Assembly: GCF_023898315.1 (NCBI RefSeq)
Contig: NC_064621.1
Coordinates: 130,818,521-130,882,520, forward strand
DNA length: 64,000 nt
Reading direction: 5' to 3'
Source: Schistocerca nitens
Lineage: Eukaryota; Arthropoda; Insecta; Orthoptera; Acrididae
Shown: piece by piece, positions 20,537 to 31,957 of the stretch
Layout of the letters: the number at the start of each line of letters is the position of its first letter
Position numbering within the stretch: the stretch's first letter is position 1
Position numbers and translations under genes: made by a program
The notes under the pieces: generated by a model
The model's input: only the letters and a program-made list of their open reading frames with translations
What the model was told of the DNA's origin: nothing
Databases searched by the model: none

Positions 20537-21545
20537 GAAAAAAAACTTTCATGTGAAGTAATTACAAACCAGCAACTTAGAATTTATCTTACTTTTACTG
20601 TGACACCTCCTCAAATTTCTTGATTTTCAATCAACGGGAGGTACCCTATAGGTTTTGCTGTCTGAATTTTGGAGTATCAAAATATGTCATACAAATGTCC
20701 ATATATTTTGATTGCAGTGACTTAGAAGCTTAAATTTTTTACACCGCCAGGGGGCCATAGGCCTTAAGTATCTAACATAAATGTCAACTTGCCACATCAA
20801 CACATTCCTGAGAAAAAGTGGTCTTAACAGGCGGACAGACAGACAGACAGACATACTTATAACAAAAGAAAAAAATTGATTTTTTTTCTTGCGATATAAT
20901 TACAATTTAACAACCTTAGGATTTTTTTACTTTACTAATACTGTGAAACTTTGCTTCTTGCCAAATTTAATGATTGTAGGCCAACAGGAAGAACGCTATA
21001 GGTTTTGATGATTGAGTTTACGAGTATCAAAATATACGACATAAATGGCCGTATCTTTTGACTGAATTGAATTAGAAGCTTAACTTTACTGCATCGTAAG
21101 GGTTCCATAGGCTTTAGCCTATGACATAAATTTCGACTTGTTACTTCTACCCGTTCCTGAAAAGAAGGACTCTTAACAGACGTGTAGACACACCGATATC
21201 AAATGACAAAAAAATACTTTTTTCGTTTGATATATTTTCTGATTAACTACTTTCGGATTTTGCTTCCTAACTCTATTCTGAAATCCTGCTTCTTGCTAAA
21301 TTTAATGATTCTAACTGATGGGGAATACCCTTTAGGTTTTGATGAAGGAGTTTGTGAGTATCAAACTATGGCACACAAATGGCCGTAAGTTTTGACTTCA
21401 TTGATTTAGACACTTAAATAGTCTACACCGACAACGGACCATAGAACTTAGTAGGTGACATAACTTGAACTTGATCGTCTACCCTTTGCTAAGAAAAAGG
21501 GTCTTAACAGTCGGACAAACAGATAGGCATGTTCGAAAGAACAGA
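20537..21545 (+). repeat. three diverged tandem units of ~330 bp
   Basis: Units start near 20537, 20868 and 21208 with a poly-A/T stretch. They share, in order, a TTGCTTCTTGC-like block, TATAGGTTTTG, GAGTATCAAA, CATAAATGGCCGTA, TTAGAAGCTTAA, CCATAGGCTT and a CTTAACAG..GACAGACA end. A short (GACA)n run closes unit 1 near 20833. Non-coding, satellite-like. Confidence 0.85.
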
Positions 21546-21559
21546 CACCACGCATTCAT

Positions 21560-21900
21560 ATAATTGATTCGCCTAAATGGGCAATGGATCCACCTTCTTC
21601 TCTGTGGATGCCCAAATAAGTCCGACCTCCTGTGGGAGTCTCAGAGTAGCGAGTATGGAGGAAATGGACAGGGCCTATGGATAGATGGCGCTCGATGGGA
21701 GTGTAGGTCGGCAAGGAGCCGCGCCGAGATAGTCCGTGCAGTTGTGCTAAAACTGTGTCTCGATTGGTGCAGTGGTTACCGCACCTGCCTAGTAAGCAAG
21801 AGATCCTGTGTTCGAATCCCGGTCCTGCACACATTTTCACTCATCACCGCTGATTCCGCGTAGTGTTCCGATGCAGCTGACATCAGCACCCCTTTTACTT
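21560..21900 (+). repeat. interspersed repeat with tRNA-like segment
   Basis: A tRNA-like block at about 21755-21828 carries TGGTGCAGTGGTTACC (A-box like) and TGTTCGAATCCCGG (B-box like). It follows a GGATGCCCAAATAAGTCCGA leader and precedes a CAGCTGACATCAGCACCCC trailer. I take it as a tRNA-derived repeat, not a tRNA gene, because the stems are imperfect and the block sits in a larger unit. Confidence 0.5.
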
Positions 21901-22135
21901 TTCATTTCTAACATTGTTGACAAAAATAATACATCTGCAGAGCTGAATAACGACGTGATAGCACGCTAGGAAGCACCACTCTCCCCTAAATTCCCTAACG
22001 TTGCCGCTTAGAAGTGACCATCCTGCCAAAACAGAAGACGGAAGAATCTGAACATAAAAAAAAGAACGATAGCTGCAGGTGACGTGTTCCTGTAGTAGCA
22101 GCGGGCGGCCTGGCCCTGGATCGGTGGAAGGGAAC

Positions 22136-22268
22136 AAATGGTTCAAATGGCTCTGAGCACTACGAGACTTAACATCTATGGTCATCAGTCCCCTAGAACG
22201 TAGAACTACTTAAACCTAACTAACCTAAGGACATCACACAACACCCAGTCATCACGAGGCAGAGAAAA
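22136..22268 (-). repeat. SINE family B, 5'-truncated
   Basis: Reverse orientation: TTCAAATGGCTCTGAGCACT, then AACCTAACTAACCTAAGGAC, then ACACCCAGTCATCACGAGGC, the family B head boundary. The tRNA-like head is missing. Perfect 13-bp duplication GGTGGAAGGGAAC at 22123-22135 and 22269-22281. Confidence 0.93.
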
Positions 22269-22469
22269 GGTGGAAGGGAACCTTCGTGCTCTTCTGCATA
22301 GCAATGAAAGTGGAAACTTTAACTACCTAGCTACCTGATTGGTCAGCTGGGCTCAGCACTCAAACTACATCGTTCCGATATGCTTTTATTATGCAGTCAA
22401 AAATGTGACTTCTCTAGCAGACAAGAACAGTGTATACAGCGTGTTCCCACCATGCTACTGACTTGCAAC

Positions 22470-23970
22470 TTGCGTCTACGTCTACATCTACATGATTTTT
22501 CTGCAATTCATAAATAAATGCCTGGCAGAGGGTTCATCGAACCACCTTCAAGCTACTTGTCTACCGTTCCACTCTCGAAGAGCACGCGTCAAACTCGAAC
22601 TATTAAAATATATCGTGCGAGCTCTAATTTCCCTTATTATTTTGATCATTTCTCCATATGTAGTTCGACGTCAAGAAAATATTTTCGCACTGGTGATTGA
22701 AACTTCGTGAGAAGGTCCTGCCGCAGCGAAAAACTCCTTTGTTTTGATGACCACGACCCCAGTTCGTGCATCACATCCGTGGCGGTCTCTCGCTTATTTA
22801 GAGATAGTAAAAAGCGAGTTGCTTTTCTTTGAACTTCTTCGGTGCCCTGGGTCAATCCTATCTGATGCGGATCCCACACCGCACAACAGTACTCCATAAG
22901 ACGGCGGACAAGTGTATCGTAAGGAGTCTCTTTGGTAGACTTGTTACATTCCCTCAGTGTTGGGCCAATAAATCTTAGTTTTTGACATGCTTTCCCCACA
23001 ACATTATTTGTGTGATCGTTCCAATTTAAGTTATTCGTAATTGTAATCCCTAAGAATTTAGTTGAGTTTACAGCCCTTAGCATTGCGTGATCTATCGCGT
23101 AATAGAAATTTAACGAATTCTTTTTGGTGCCCATGTGGATGACCCCACGCATTTCTTGATTTAGAGTCAATTGCGACTTCTTACACCATAGAAATATCTT
23201 TCCTAATCGCTCTGAAATTCGTTTTGATCGTCTCATGACTTTAAGTGACGGTAAATGACAGCATCATCAGCAAATAATCTAAGAGAGCTGCTCAGATTGT
23301 CTCCTAAATCATTCATGCAGATCAGAAACAACAGAGGGCCTACAACACTTCCTTGAGGAACGTGTGATGTTATTTCCGGTTTACTCGATGACTTTCTCTC
23401 AGTTCTTACGTGCTGTGACTTCTCTGACAGGAAATCACGAACCCAGTCTCACAACTAAGACGATACTCCACAGGCTCGCAATTTACTTAGAAGTCGCTTG
23501 TGAGGAACGGTGTCAAAAGCCTTCTGGAAATACAAAAATATGGAATCAATTTGACGTCACCTGTCAGTAGCAGCGATTACTTTATGAGAATAAAGAGCTA
23601 GTTGTGTTTCACAAAAACGACATTTTTTGAATTTTTGTTAGCTATGTGTTAACAAATCGTTTCACTCGAGGTGATTCATATTCTTCAAGTACAGGGTATG
23701 TTCCAAAATCCTACTGCAAATCGACGTTTGTGATATGGATCTGTAATTCAGAGGATTACTCCTATCTCCAGTCTTGATTATTGGCGTGACTTGTGCAATT
23801 TTGCAGTCTACTTCTAAGTTATTCATGTTGGCAGTCGTTCTTTCGAACTATGGCATTTTATTTTGTCTTCTTTTGAAAAGGACTCTCGGAAAACCGTGTT
23901 CAGTAACCGTGCTGTAGTTGCACTGTCATCAGTAACATCGCCATTGCTATCGCGCAGTGAGGATAGTGAT
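22470..23970 (-). mobile_element. Jockey/CR1-like LINE, 5'-truncated
   Basis: Minus strand from ~23970 downward: QKAFDTVPHKRLLSKL (RT motif A) near 23530, PQGSVVGPLLFLICMNDL near 23350, LFADDAVIYRH (catalytic box) near 23270, then an open 196-codon piece (22646-23236). That piece holds the thumb/connection region with FLGITITNNLNW and YCCAVWDPHQ. The 3' end has an ATGTAG-type repeat (seen as TACGTCTACATCTACATG at 22476-22493), which marks the LINE tail. Stops interrupt the remainder. Confidence 0.85.
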
Positions 23971-24448
23971 ATTTAATACGAAATACGTTTTTAACAGACA
24001 GCCTTCATCGTGGAATTACTTGTATTTTCTAATTTATTTCAATGTGTTATCAGTGGCCATTATAAAATTCAAACATTCACGTACAAGATTGTTAAAAGAA
24101 ACAAAATTATTTATCGTTCTCAAATTTCGCCTCGCAGTACCAATGTACAGTCTCCTAATATCCCTCAGGTCTGTTCCAGGAATTTTTAATACGGGCAGCC
24201 ATAAAGCGTACACCATTTTTTTAAATGATTAAACATTTCAAATCCGTACAGAGTCGTGAACATCGCTGCATCCGAGCTTCTGCGTAATCACGCAGATGAT
24301 GCCATTTTCCTAGCGAGATTTAGATTTTTCGAGATTTGCCTCAATATCGTGAGAGCCGAATGCGAGGATTCTTCCTTTGAAAAGGATATAACTGATTTCC
24401 ATCTCCATCAGCGACTTTTTGACCTCCGAAGATCATTTGATTCAATAA

Positions 24449-24642
24449 AAAAAAGGGCTCTGAGCACTATGAGACTTGAACTTCTGAGGTCATCAGTCCC
24501 CTAGAACTTAGAACTACTTAAACCTAACTAACCTAACGACATCACACTCATCCATGCCCGAGGTAGGATTCGAACCTGCGACCGTAGCGGTCGCGCGGTT
24601 CCAGACTCTAGAGCCTACAAGCGCTCGGTCATTTCGGCCGGC
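24449..24642 (-). repeat. SINE family A
   Basis: Reverse copy with GGATTCGAACCTGCGACCG (B box) and a CGGCCGG head end. Perfect 11-bp duplication TGATTCAATAA at 24438-24448 and 24643-24653. Confidence 0.95.
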
Positions 24643-24653
24643 TGATTCAATAA

Positions 24654-25270
24654 CACACCAACGCTTAATGGCAAAAGTACGATTATGTGAGGTATAAAAC
24701 CAACTCTTTGTATGGAAGATGCAGCATGTTATCTTGTATGGAGAGCTATCGACAGAACTAAAAGTAATTGAGGCGTGCCCCAGGGAAGTTTATTGGCACG
24801 TTGATTGCTCGTCTTGTGTTTTAACAATCTGTTAGGTAATACTAATACTACCTCTAACTTTTAGCAGATGATGCACTTACCTGTAATGAAGTCTTGTCTC
24901 AAAAAAGCTGCTCAAATAACTGGGCAGAGCGTGATAAGTTATGAAAGCGGTACAAAGTTAGGGATCTAGTTTTCAATTTTCAGGAACATAAAATTGGGCA
25001 GGTCATAAAACGGAGGGAAACGTGTCCCACGATTACAATATCAATGAGACAACTGAAATAAGTCAACTCATATAAGTACCTAAATGGTAGAGTTTTTAGG
25101 GAGATGAAATGAAACGATCAATTAGGCTCAGTCGCTCAATCGCAGGTAAGGCAGCTGGGCACCTCCGTTCGTTGGCAGGATTTCTGCGAAAATTTAAACA
25201 GTGTACAAAGGAGACTGACTAAAACTCACTTGTGCAACCAGTCTTACTGTCGTATCAACGTTCGATACCA
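24654..25270. other. unassigned sequence
   Basis: No supported gene or repeat. Confidence 0.4.
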
Positions 25271-25274
25271 CACT

Positions 25275-25665
25275 TGTTAGGGGTTGCAGTTATCGACCGC
25301 GGTCCGTATCAGTATCGTTGGACCCGCGAGTCGCGACAAGCGCCGCTCCGCGGCTTGTGACAAGTATCTAGCGAGCTCTCGTCTACTGTTGCTCGGGACG
25401 TCAACTAAGAATGTAGGATAGCCTTCAGCTGATAGGAAGCAACTTCTAACAAGGTGCTTCGTAACGTATGGACTAAGTGAGGCCTCAATAGCTTTCTGCT
25501 TATAATTATATGTATGCAGCCAAGAAGAGTCCTGTACAACCAGTTAAGTGCAATATATATTTTTTTTTCAAAGACTTCTAATTATTTTAGTCGTTGCAGA
25601 TCCAGACTTTATCGACGTTACTGATAAACCTGCTGTTTCTATTTTGCAATGGCCACCAGTCAACA
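25275..25665 (+). repeat. possible solo LTR with primer-binding-like site
   Basis: The segment begins TGTTAGGGGTTGCAG and ends CCAGTCAACA, immediately followed by TTGGCGACGATTCG (25666-25679), which resembles the primer-binding sites next to insect Ty3/gypsy LTRs. No second LTR or gag/pol is seen downstream, so this is tentative. Confidence 0.35.
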
Positions 25666-25876
25666 TTGGCGACGATTCGTTCCTCGTCATCATAACACAA
25701 TAATGCTGCAGTGTTTGGGATCTCAAGAAACAGTATTAAGTGAAGAACTAGAGATATTCTTCAGCCCCCTGCGTATCGATTCCGTAGTATCCATGAAGGC
25801 CAGGCTATAACAAAAGTTGTTCCATTCTCTCACGGTAGTTGCTGTTGACAAAACTAATGCCCATTTTACTCTCCAG

Positions 25877-26037
25877 GCAGTGGTAGTTGTACGTTTACAG
25901 AGATATACAGCAATATCGGTATGTTTAGTAATGAAGAATTGGTCTCATGCACCCCATGTCTGGATTCACTGAATGCAATGAAAGAGCTATACAACGATGC
26001 TATTCTGAGCTGTTCCTGCAGCGACAAGTACATCACA
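25877..26037 (+). CDS. candidate host exon, Cys-rich GFR-alpha/GAS1-like segment
   Basis: A 161-bp segment is bounded by a good 3' splice site (TTTTACTCTCCAG, ending 25876) and a 5' splice site (ACA/GTAAGT, intron from 26038). It is open throughout in one frame. Two bases complete an upstream codon, then 53 codons end in phase 0. The peptide has five Cys, with the pattern C-T-P-C-L-D-S-L-N-A-M-K followed after nine residues by S-C-S-C-S-D. A C..C..AL..L.....LL.C.C arrangement is characteristic of GDNF-receptor-alpha/GAS1 domains, which are extracellular disulfide-rich folds. This family guess is by eye. If right, this is an internal exon of a membrane receptor gene with large introns. No neighbouring exon was found on this strand. 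Confidence 0.42.
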
Positions 26038-26446
26038 GTAAGTTTACATGTGAATATTGTTACATTGCCTCATGTTGTAATTTTGGGTGTTTTCATATTA
26101 CAGGCTTTTTCACTGTTATGAAGATGTATTCACAGAGATGAATGTAAATGGGGTAACAAACCGAATAGATGACAATTATATTGTTGCTCTGTAATGAGTC
26201 TACGGACACCGCGGGTCCATGATACCAGCGTACTCAGAAAGCCTCCCTGTGCAACATCCTAAAATTGGGTAGTGGGCACGGGTGTCAACCTGTAGCAGCA
26301 CAACATTCAGAGAACTATTGTGAGATACATATAAACATCAGCCGTTAGCAATACATAATGGATCTTGCCTCGCGAAGAAACCGATGCACCACTTGCATGG
26401 ATGAAGGTCGAGGATCAGTCGTGCGATTACGCGGGATGACACTTAC

Positions 26447-26736
26447 TTCCTCACTCTGATTTGTTTTGCGTCGAGATCGTAGTCTGTCACGATCCGTCTC
26501 AGTGTCTGAGGATAGTAACGCACATTGGGGGACGGAGCCACTGAACTTGGTAACAGTCTGTCCACATCATAATGATTAAAGCGAAGTTTGGCAGAATAAA
26601 AGCTGCGTGACAATGCGGGCTGGAAGGCTACGTATAGATCTTGATCATCAGATTTGATGACAACGCCATGGGTTAAGGTTTCGTGCAACATATCATTCAG
26701 AGAGAACATATAGCGGACCGTCGATTCACCGTGGAA
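26447..26736 (-). CDS. candidate exon of unknown family
   Basis: On the minus strand a 290-bp block lies between an acceptor-like CTAATTCTTTTGAGCAGCATAG and a donor-like GAA/GTAAGT (intron from 26446). It is open for 96 codons in phase 0. The peptide includes SLNDMLHETLTHGVVIKS, DLYVAFQPALSRSFYSAKLR and YYPQTLRRIVTDYDLDAKQ. It has mixed, protein-like composition, not low complexity. If not spliced, the frame stops at TAA 26443-26445. I recognise no family. It could be a host exon, a fragment of an unrecognised mobile or viral gene, or chance. It lies only ~400 bp from the plus-strand candidate exon, so at most one is likely to belong to the local transcription unit. Confidence 0.35.
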
Positions 26737-27109
26737 CTATGCTGCTCAAAAGAATTAGGGGAATATTACTTTGGGCGTCTGCCACACTCCATTGAGCAAT
26801 AATTTAGGGCTGGATATGTTACCGAATTACACATTTATCTTTCACGAATTAAGTAAACAACAAAATATCATTACAGCCTCACTCTTTTACATTAAAAAAA
26901 CTGAAATCTTTGACAGGTTACGAAAAGAAAGTGGAAACAATCATTCATCCCGTCATCTTGGGTGCTTTCCGTTGGAATTTAAGAGCTTCAAGAACGTGTA
27001 TGCCGTCCGTGAGCGTTTGTCACTGACTGACACCAACGTGGCATGCTCCGTATAAGTGTACGGAGGTCGCCCTGTGATATCTGTTCCTATTCTGAAATAA
27101 GAGTCCATG

Positions 27110-27960
27110 GGAGTTTTTGTAGGGTCTCTGGCGGAACAACTCAACTACGACCGCGCCTATCAAGCATGTCCCACATATGCACGATGGGGCTTAGGTCGGG
27201 ACTCACTGCCGGCCATTCCATTATTTCAATGTCCAGGCTTCATAAGATACTTCATCTGACACCCGCCACAAAGGCCCTGGCATTAGAAGGAATTCATGGC
27301 CACCACCGAATGCAGCAGCCACCACATAGTCCAACAGGATCTGTTCTATGTGCTACCTGGCGGTAAGGCGACCGTGGACAACGACAAGATCAGCATGGCT
27401 GTTAACAATGAAGCCTCCCCACAACATTACAGAAGGTTGCAAATCTGTCGACTTCCAGGACAACATTTGGGAAGTGCCGCTCTCCATGGGTTTTCTCACA
27501 GGAAAACGGCCATCACTTTGCTTCAGAGGATATCTGGATTCGTCTGTGAATAACACGTTTTGCCAATGACGAAGTTTCCAGCTGACATGGGAACGGTAGA
27601 ACTGTAGGCGAGCTGCAAGAAGTTGTCGTGTAAAGCGGGGCAGTCGAATGGGACGATTGCGTCGTAAGGTCCTTTTTCGTAGCCCGCTCATTGCAGTCTC
27701 ATCGGACACAACGGCCTCTCTGGTCCCTCTGAGAGCATCTTGCAGTGCTCTGGCGGTATCCTTGCGACTCCAGCAGTGCAGATGACCAGCGATCGATCCT
27801 CACATTGGGTCGTAATACGTCGGCGGCCTTGTCCAACCCGCCTTATGTACTGCCTTGTCTCTCTGTAGCGTGTCAACAAACTATGGATGACACATAGAGT
27901 GGCATTGGCATCTGCAGCAATAAGACCGAAAGTCGATGCTTTTGGATTAGGCAGATCGCC
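27110..27960 (-). pseudogene. Tc1-like transposase relic
   Basis: Minus-strand reading gives SGLRKRTLRRNRPIRLPR, LFTDESRYPLKQSDGR (first Asp) near 27540, VMLWGGF and VVVHGRL near 27400. Further down, a degraded SPDLSPI..HMWDML region lies near 27165-27210. Frame changes and stops separate the blocks. The 118-codon piece at 27353-27709 is the longest remaining frame. Confidence 0.72.
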
Positions 27961-27999
27961 TTTACAACTTGCACCGCATTAAGATGTCGCATTTCATGA

Positions 28000-30170
28000 T
28001 TTCGGTAAATACATCATCCACAAATGACAACTGCCATCTGTGTACTTAACTAAAAAACAATGGGGCAGTGGTACTGTTTCTTCTGAGGGGTCAGCTGGCA
28101 CTAATGCGCAACCAGCCATTGTATGGTGAATGATTATAATTGTTGCGTTCATAGGAAGCGTAGTCCTCAAGCCAAGCAATAAGACAACAGATAAATCCCT
28201 ATCAAAATAGATTTAACATTCTAGTCGTTGATATTCGTGTTCTCCTAGCTCTTTTTAGCAGTGTTTAAGAGCAAACCATGTAGAGGATTACAGGCAGAAC
28301 AGTCAAAATTTGAGGAGATGGTATTAGTAGTAGACACTAATTCAAGTAAAATATTCAATACAAGGTGTGTCAAACTTTTATTCTTCTCAGAGATACAGCT
28401 AATCACAACGATGGCTGTTCATTTCGCACATTGATGTCGAGCTGCTATAGGTTTATCTATCGACTGTAAGCTTTGTTTTGATGTTCAAGTTGTGAAGCTG
28501 TGCTTTATTTCACATAACTGCATTTTTAAACTTGTATGACGTCGTGGTCTCCTGGTCTTCATTGCTTACATATTCCGCCCTCACAACAATATTCCGCACA
28601 TCAAGACGCTTCATTCGAACCCAAACTCGATAAGATAAAGTCAGTGTTGTATGAGTTCATGTAAACGATATGCAAATAACTAATAAATCGCAAATGCGCA
28701 CCGAGATTGAAATACTCGAGGCTGGCGTACACGCACACATTCAAGACACGACGGTCGCAGGGGCTTTTAGTTCAGGAGAGCAACCGCACGCCAGGAGGCC
28801 GGTCCCAACCTATCTACGTCGGCTGGTGACCGCCCATAGAGCAGACAGCGTTTGCGCGAGTGAAAGGACGACCCCGTGTTCGGCTTAAAAGCAAATTCCG
28901 CTACATTGTGTGGGAGCGCCCAGCCTACGCATCCTTTACAAATATAGCACGCAGTTTCAGAGATTTTCACAGGGAGACAGCAAACGCCAAACGCCGATGC
29001 TACAGATTTCCGGATTGGTCGCCTTAAACGAAACGTCATTCTCCCAGTTTAGAAGAGCAATGCTGATTGGCAGACGATATTCCTGACACCTTGAGCTGAA
29101 GGAGTAATGGAAGAGACCGAAAGATATACCCCTTCATGTCTGGCGTGGAGAGGGGCCGTTCCGTTGTCGCTCTTGGAGCGAGAACACGTAACGAGAGCGT
29201 GCACGCCCGTACGTGTACTCAAAGAGCGGGGAACAAGTCTCTCCTCAGTACTTCACTGGGAGAGCACCTCTGTTGAGAGCGAATCAGAGTGTGACTCTAT
29301 ACTGTGTCCTTGCGATTAAGCGTTGTTCGCTGTGTTGGCCGCCACACTGTGGTGTGAAAGGACAGAGTTATAGTTAAACGCCTGTCAGCGAATTTTTGAG
29401 TGGCATCATGGTAGTCTGGTTATCTGACCGGTGTACCACGCCAATAGTTAGACTAGGGGCGAATAGAAGTCCTTGACTTCCTCAAGGCGTAGGGAGAGTT
29501 TGATTGGCGAAGGTCGATCCAGATAAAACGAGAGTCATCTTATTTGTCAGCAACGAGCGGCGCAGACAGCAGTCATCGCAGCTTACGGTACTGTGCACTA
29601 CAGCTCTTGCGAGCCCCATATTCCCTCCACAACAGTACACTTCACTGCATTTCACACGTGACTGCCTCGACCGTACCTAGCAACATTCTAACGGATGATT
29701 ATTCAAGTTGAGTAGGCGCGCCTCTCAGCCATTCTGCCAAGTCAATAACAATCTTAAACTTTTTATAAAAATTTAATTAGCGAATCCTATCCTTGAGAGG
29801 TAACTTCACATTCCAAAAAGAACCCAGAAATAACTTCAGTTCATAACTAAAGGTGCCATTGTGATTTCTCAGAATTTTAGCAAAATAAATAATAATTTTC
29901 GTTAGTTTCATGTTTTTCTTACACTAACTAGCACTACTCCAGTACCCAAGTATCCCACTAGTTACGTAAGAAATTTTGTGAATTTTTGTGTCAGTTCCTT
30001 ACAGCGGACGACTCCAGAAGACATTTATTGCTGAAAGTTTTTCAGGCATTTCTCTTTAGAACGTTAAGAGCGTCTGTCTGACTTCTGTAGTAGTGTGGGG
30101 GTGGAAATTGCATCTTGCAGGAGCCACAGGGTAAAGGGTACATCTCAGATTAATCCGTTGTGCAGAATGA
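28000..30170. other. unassigned sequence
   Basis: No protein motif was recognised. Short frames (28670-28888, 29107-29319) lack domain signatures. Two kilobases of moderately GC-rich then AT-rich sequence could be an unrecognised LTR or untranslated region of a mobile element. Confidence 0.35.
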
Positions 30171-30181
30171 CAGAATAGCAA

Positions 30182-30378
30182 AAATGTTCAAATGTGTGTG
30201 AAATCTTATGGGACTTAACTGCTAAGGTCATCAGTCCCTAAGCTTACACACTATTTAACCTAAATTACCCTAAGGACAAACTCACAGACCCATGCCCGAA
30301 GGAGAACTCGAACCTCCGCCGGGACCAGCCGCACAGTCCATGGCTGCAGCGCCTTAGACTGCTCAGCTAATCCTCACG
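30182..30378 (-). repeat. tRNA-derived SINE, third family
   Basis: Reverse copy: TTCAAATGTGTGTGAAATCT, GGGACTTAACTGCTAAGGTC, GAACTCGAACCTCCGCCGGG (B-box) and GCAGCGCCTTAGACTGCTCA. It differs from families A and B in tail and head. Duplication GAATAGCAA at 30173-30181 and 30379-30387. Confidence 0.85.
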
Positions 30379-30573
30379 GAATAGCAACCCCACACGCTCA
30401 CAAACTATGCATGTCACTGTGATTCGTTAACCATTTCTGTTATTTATACTGAAGCGCCAAAGAAACTCGTATAGGGATGCGTATTCAAACACAGAGATGT
30501 GTAAATAGGCAGATTATGGTCTATATAAGACAAAAGTGTCTGGGGCAGTTGTTAGATCGGTTACTGCTTATGC

Positions 30574-31800
30574 AATGACAGGTTATCAAGCTTTAAGTGA
30601 GTTCGAACGTGGTGTTATAGTCGGCGCACGAGTGAGAGGACACAGCATCTCGGATGTAGCGATGAAGAGGGGATTTTCCCGTTCGACCATTTCTCTAGTG
30701 AACCGTGAATATCAGGAATCCGGTAAAACATCAAATCTCCGACATCGCTGCGATCGGAGAAAGATCCTGCAAGAAGGGGACCAACGACGACTGATGACAA
30801 TCATTTAACGTGACAGAAGTGCAACCCGTCGCAAATTGCTGCAGATTTCAATACTGGGCCATTAACAAGTGTCAGTGTGCGAACCATTCAACGAAATATC
30901 ATCGATATGGGCTTTCGGAGCCGAAGGTCCACTAGTGTATCCTTGATGATTGCACGACGCAAAGCTTTACGCCTCGCCTGCGTCCGTCAACACCGACACT
31001 CGACTGTTGATGACTGGAAACATGTTGCTTGGTCGGACGGGTCCCGTTTGAAATTGTATCGAGCGGGTGGACGTGTACGGGTATGGAGACAACCTCATGA
31101 ATCGATGTACTCTGTATGTCATCAGGTGACTGTTCAAGCTGGTAGGGGCTTTGTAATGGTGTGCAGCGTGTGCAGTTGGAGTGATATGGGACCTTTGATA
31201 CGTCTAGATATTACTCTGACAGGTGAGACGTAATAAGCTTGCTGCCTGATCACCTGCATCCATTCATGTCCATTGTGCATTCCGACGGACTTGAGCAATT
31301 CCAGCAGCAGAATATGATACGCCATACGTCCAGAATTGCTACAGAGTGGCTCCAGAACACTCTTCTGAGTTTAAACACTTCTGCTGGCCACCAAACTCCC
31401 CAGTCACGAACATTATCGAGCATGTTCCATTAAGTTTCGGGTGTGCAGCCGCAAGAAATCTCGTTCCTCTTCTAATATTTCGACTGTATAACGTTCAGCC
31501 ATCTTAGGAGTGAGCCGCAAGACTGCTGCTCCAGTGCTCGCTTCGTCCCTTTATGCGCATGCGGCCACAGATGCAAATGCGCCAGAGACGTTGGTCGGCG
31601 GCAGAGACGTGCATATCTGGGATGCACTGCATCGTGCTGTTCAGAAAAGATCTCTACCCGCCCTTACTCTTACGGATTTATGGACAGCTCTGCAGGATTC
31701 ATAGTGTCATTTCCCTCCAGCACTACTTCACACATCAGTCGAGTGCATGGCACGTCGTGTTGCGGCACTTCTGGGTGCTCGCGGGGGCCCTACACGATAT
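30574..31800 (+). pseudogene. Tc1-like transposase pseudogene
   Basis: Readable blocks are MTGYQALSEFERGVIVGARVRGHS (first HTH, about 30574), FSRSTISLVNREYQESGK, a linker, then a stop at 30806. The frame resumes with VRTIQRNIIDMGFRSRR (second HTH, 30877) and HVAWSDGSRLKLY. In this last block the Asp is kept but the usual DES is DGS. Later blocks are PDHLHPFMSIVHSDG and FQQQNMI, where the second catalytic Asp of QQDN is changed. The catalytic Glu region IIEH is cut by an insertion. Dead. Confidence 0.82.
31427..31612 (+). repeat. short insert within the Tc1 relic
   Basis: About 190 bp between ATTATCGAGCAT and CTGGGATGC, sequences that would be adjacent in the intact transposase gene. GCAT occurs at both edges, a possible short target duplication. 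The insert has no ORF I recognise. Confidence 0.55.
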
Positions 31801-31957
31801 TAGGCAGGTGTATCAGTATCTTTGGCGCTTTACTGTAGTTTAAGAATATTGCACGTACTTTCATATGCTGAGTATGATGATACGGTATTTGTGAACGAGT
31901 CCTGTAATGGAAACGCTGCCGGTACGTCAGAGTACATCAGTCGATTCGGGAGGACGA

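Larger units (their letters stand above)
30449..31836 (+). mobile_element. Tc1-like transposon, degraded, with nested insert
   Basis: Left terminus CTGAAGCGCCAAAGAAACTC (TA at 30447-30448). The right end near 31836 carries the inverse, CTTTGGCGCTTTAC. The transposase between is broken. A ~190-bp foreign segment (31427-31612) interrupts the end of the catalytic core. Confidence 0.82.

Noticed and set aside
20537-21545. CRISPR array
   Set aside because: Three ~330-bp diverged tandem units; no short repeats with unique spacers, and the DNA is eukaryotic.
21755-21828. tRNA gene
   Set aside because: A/B-box-like sequence but poor stems and embedded in a larger repeat unit.
22646-23236. Host gene of 196 codons
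   Set aside because: It is the thumb/connection region of a LINE reverse transcriptase with the RT core upstream and a LINE tail downstream.
24256-24504. 82-codon plus frame ending in a SINE
   Set aside because: Protein-like in part, but no splice sites or motif, and the last third is SINE sequence.
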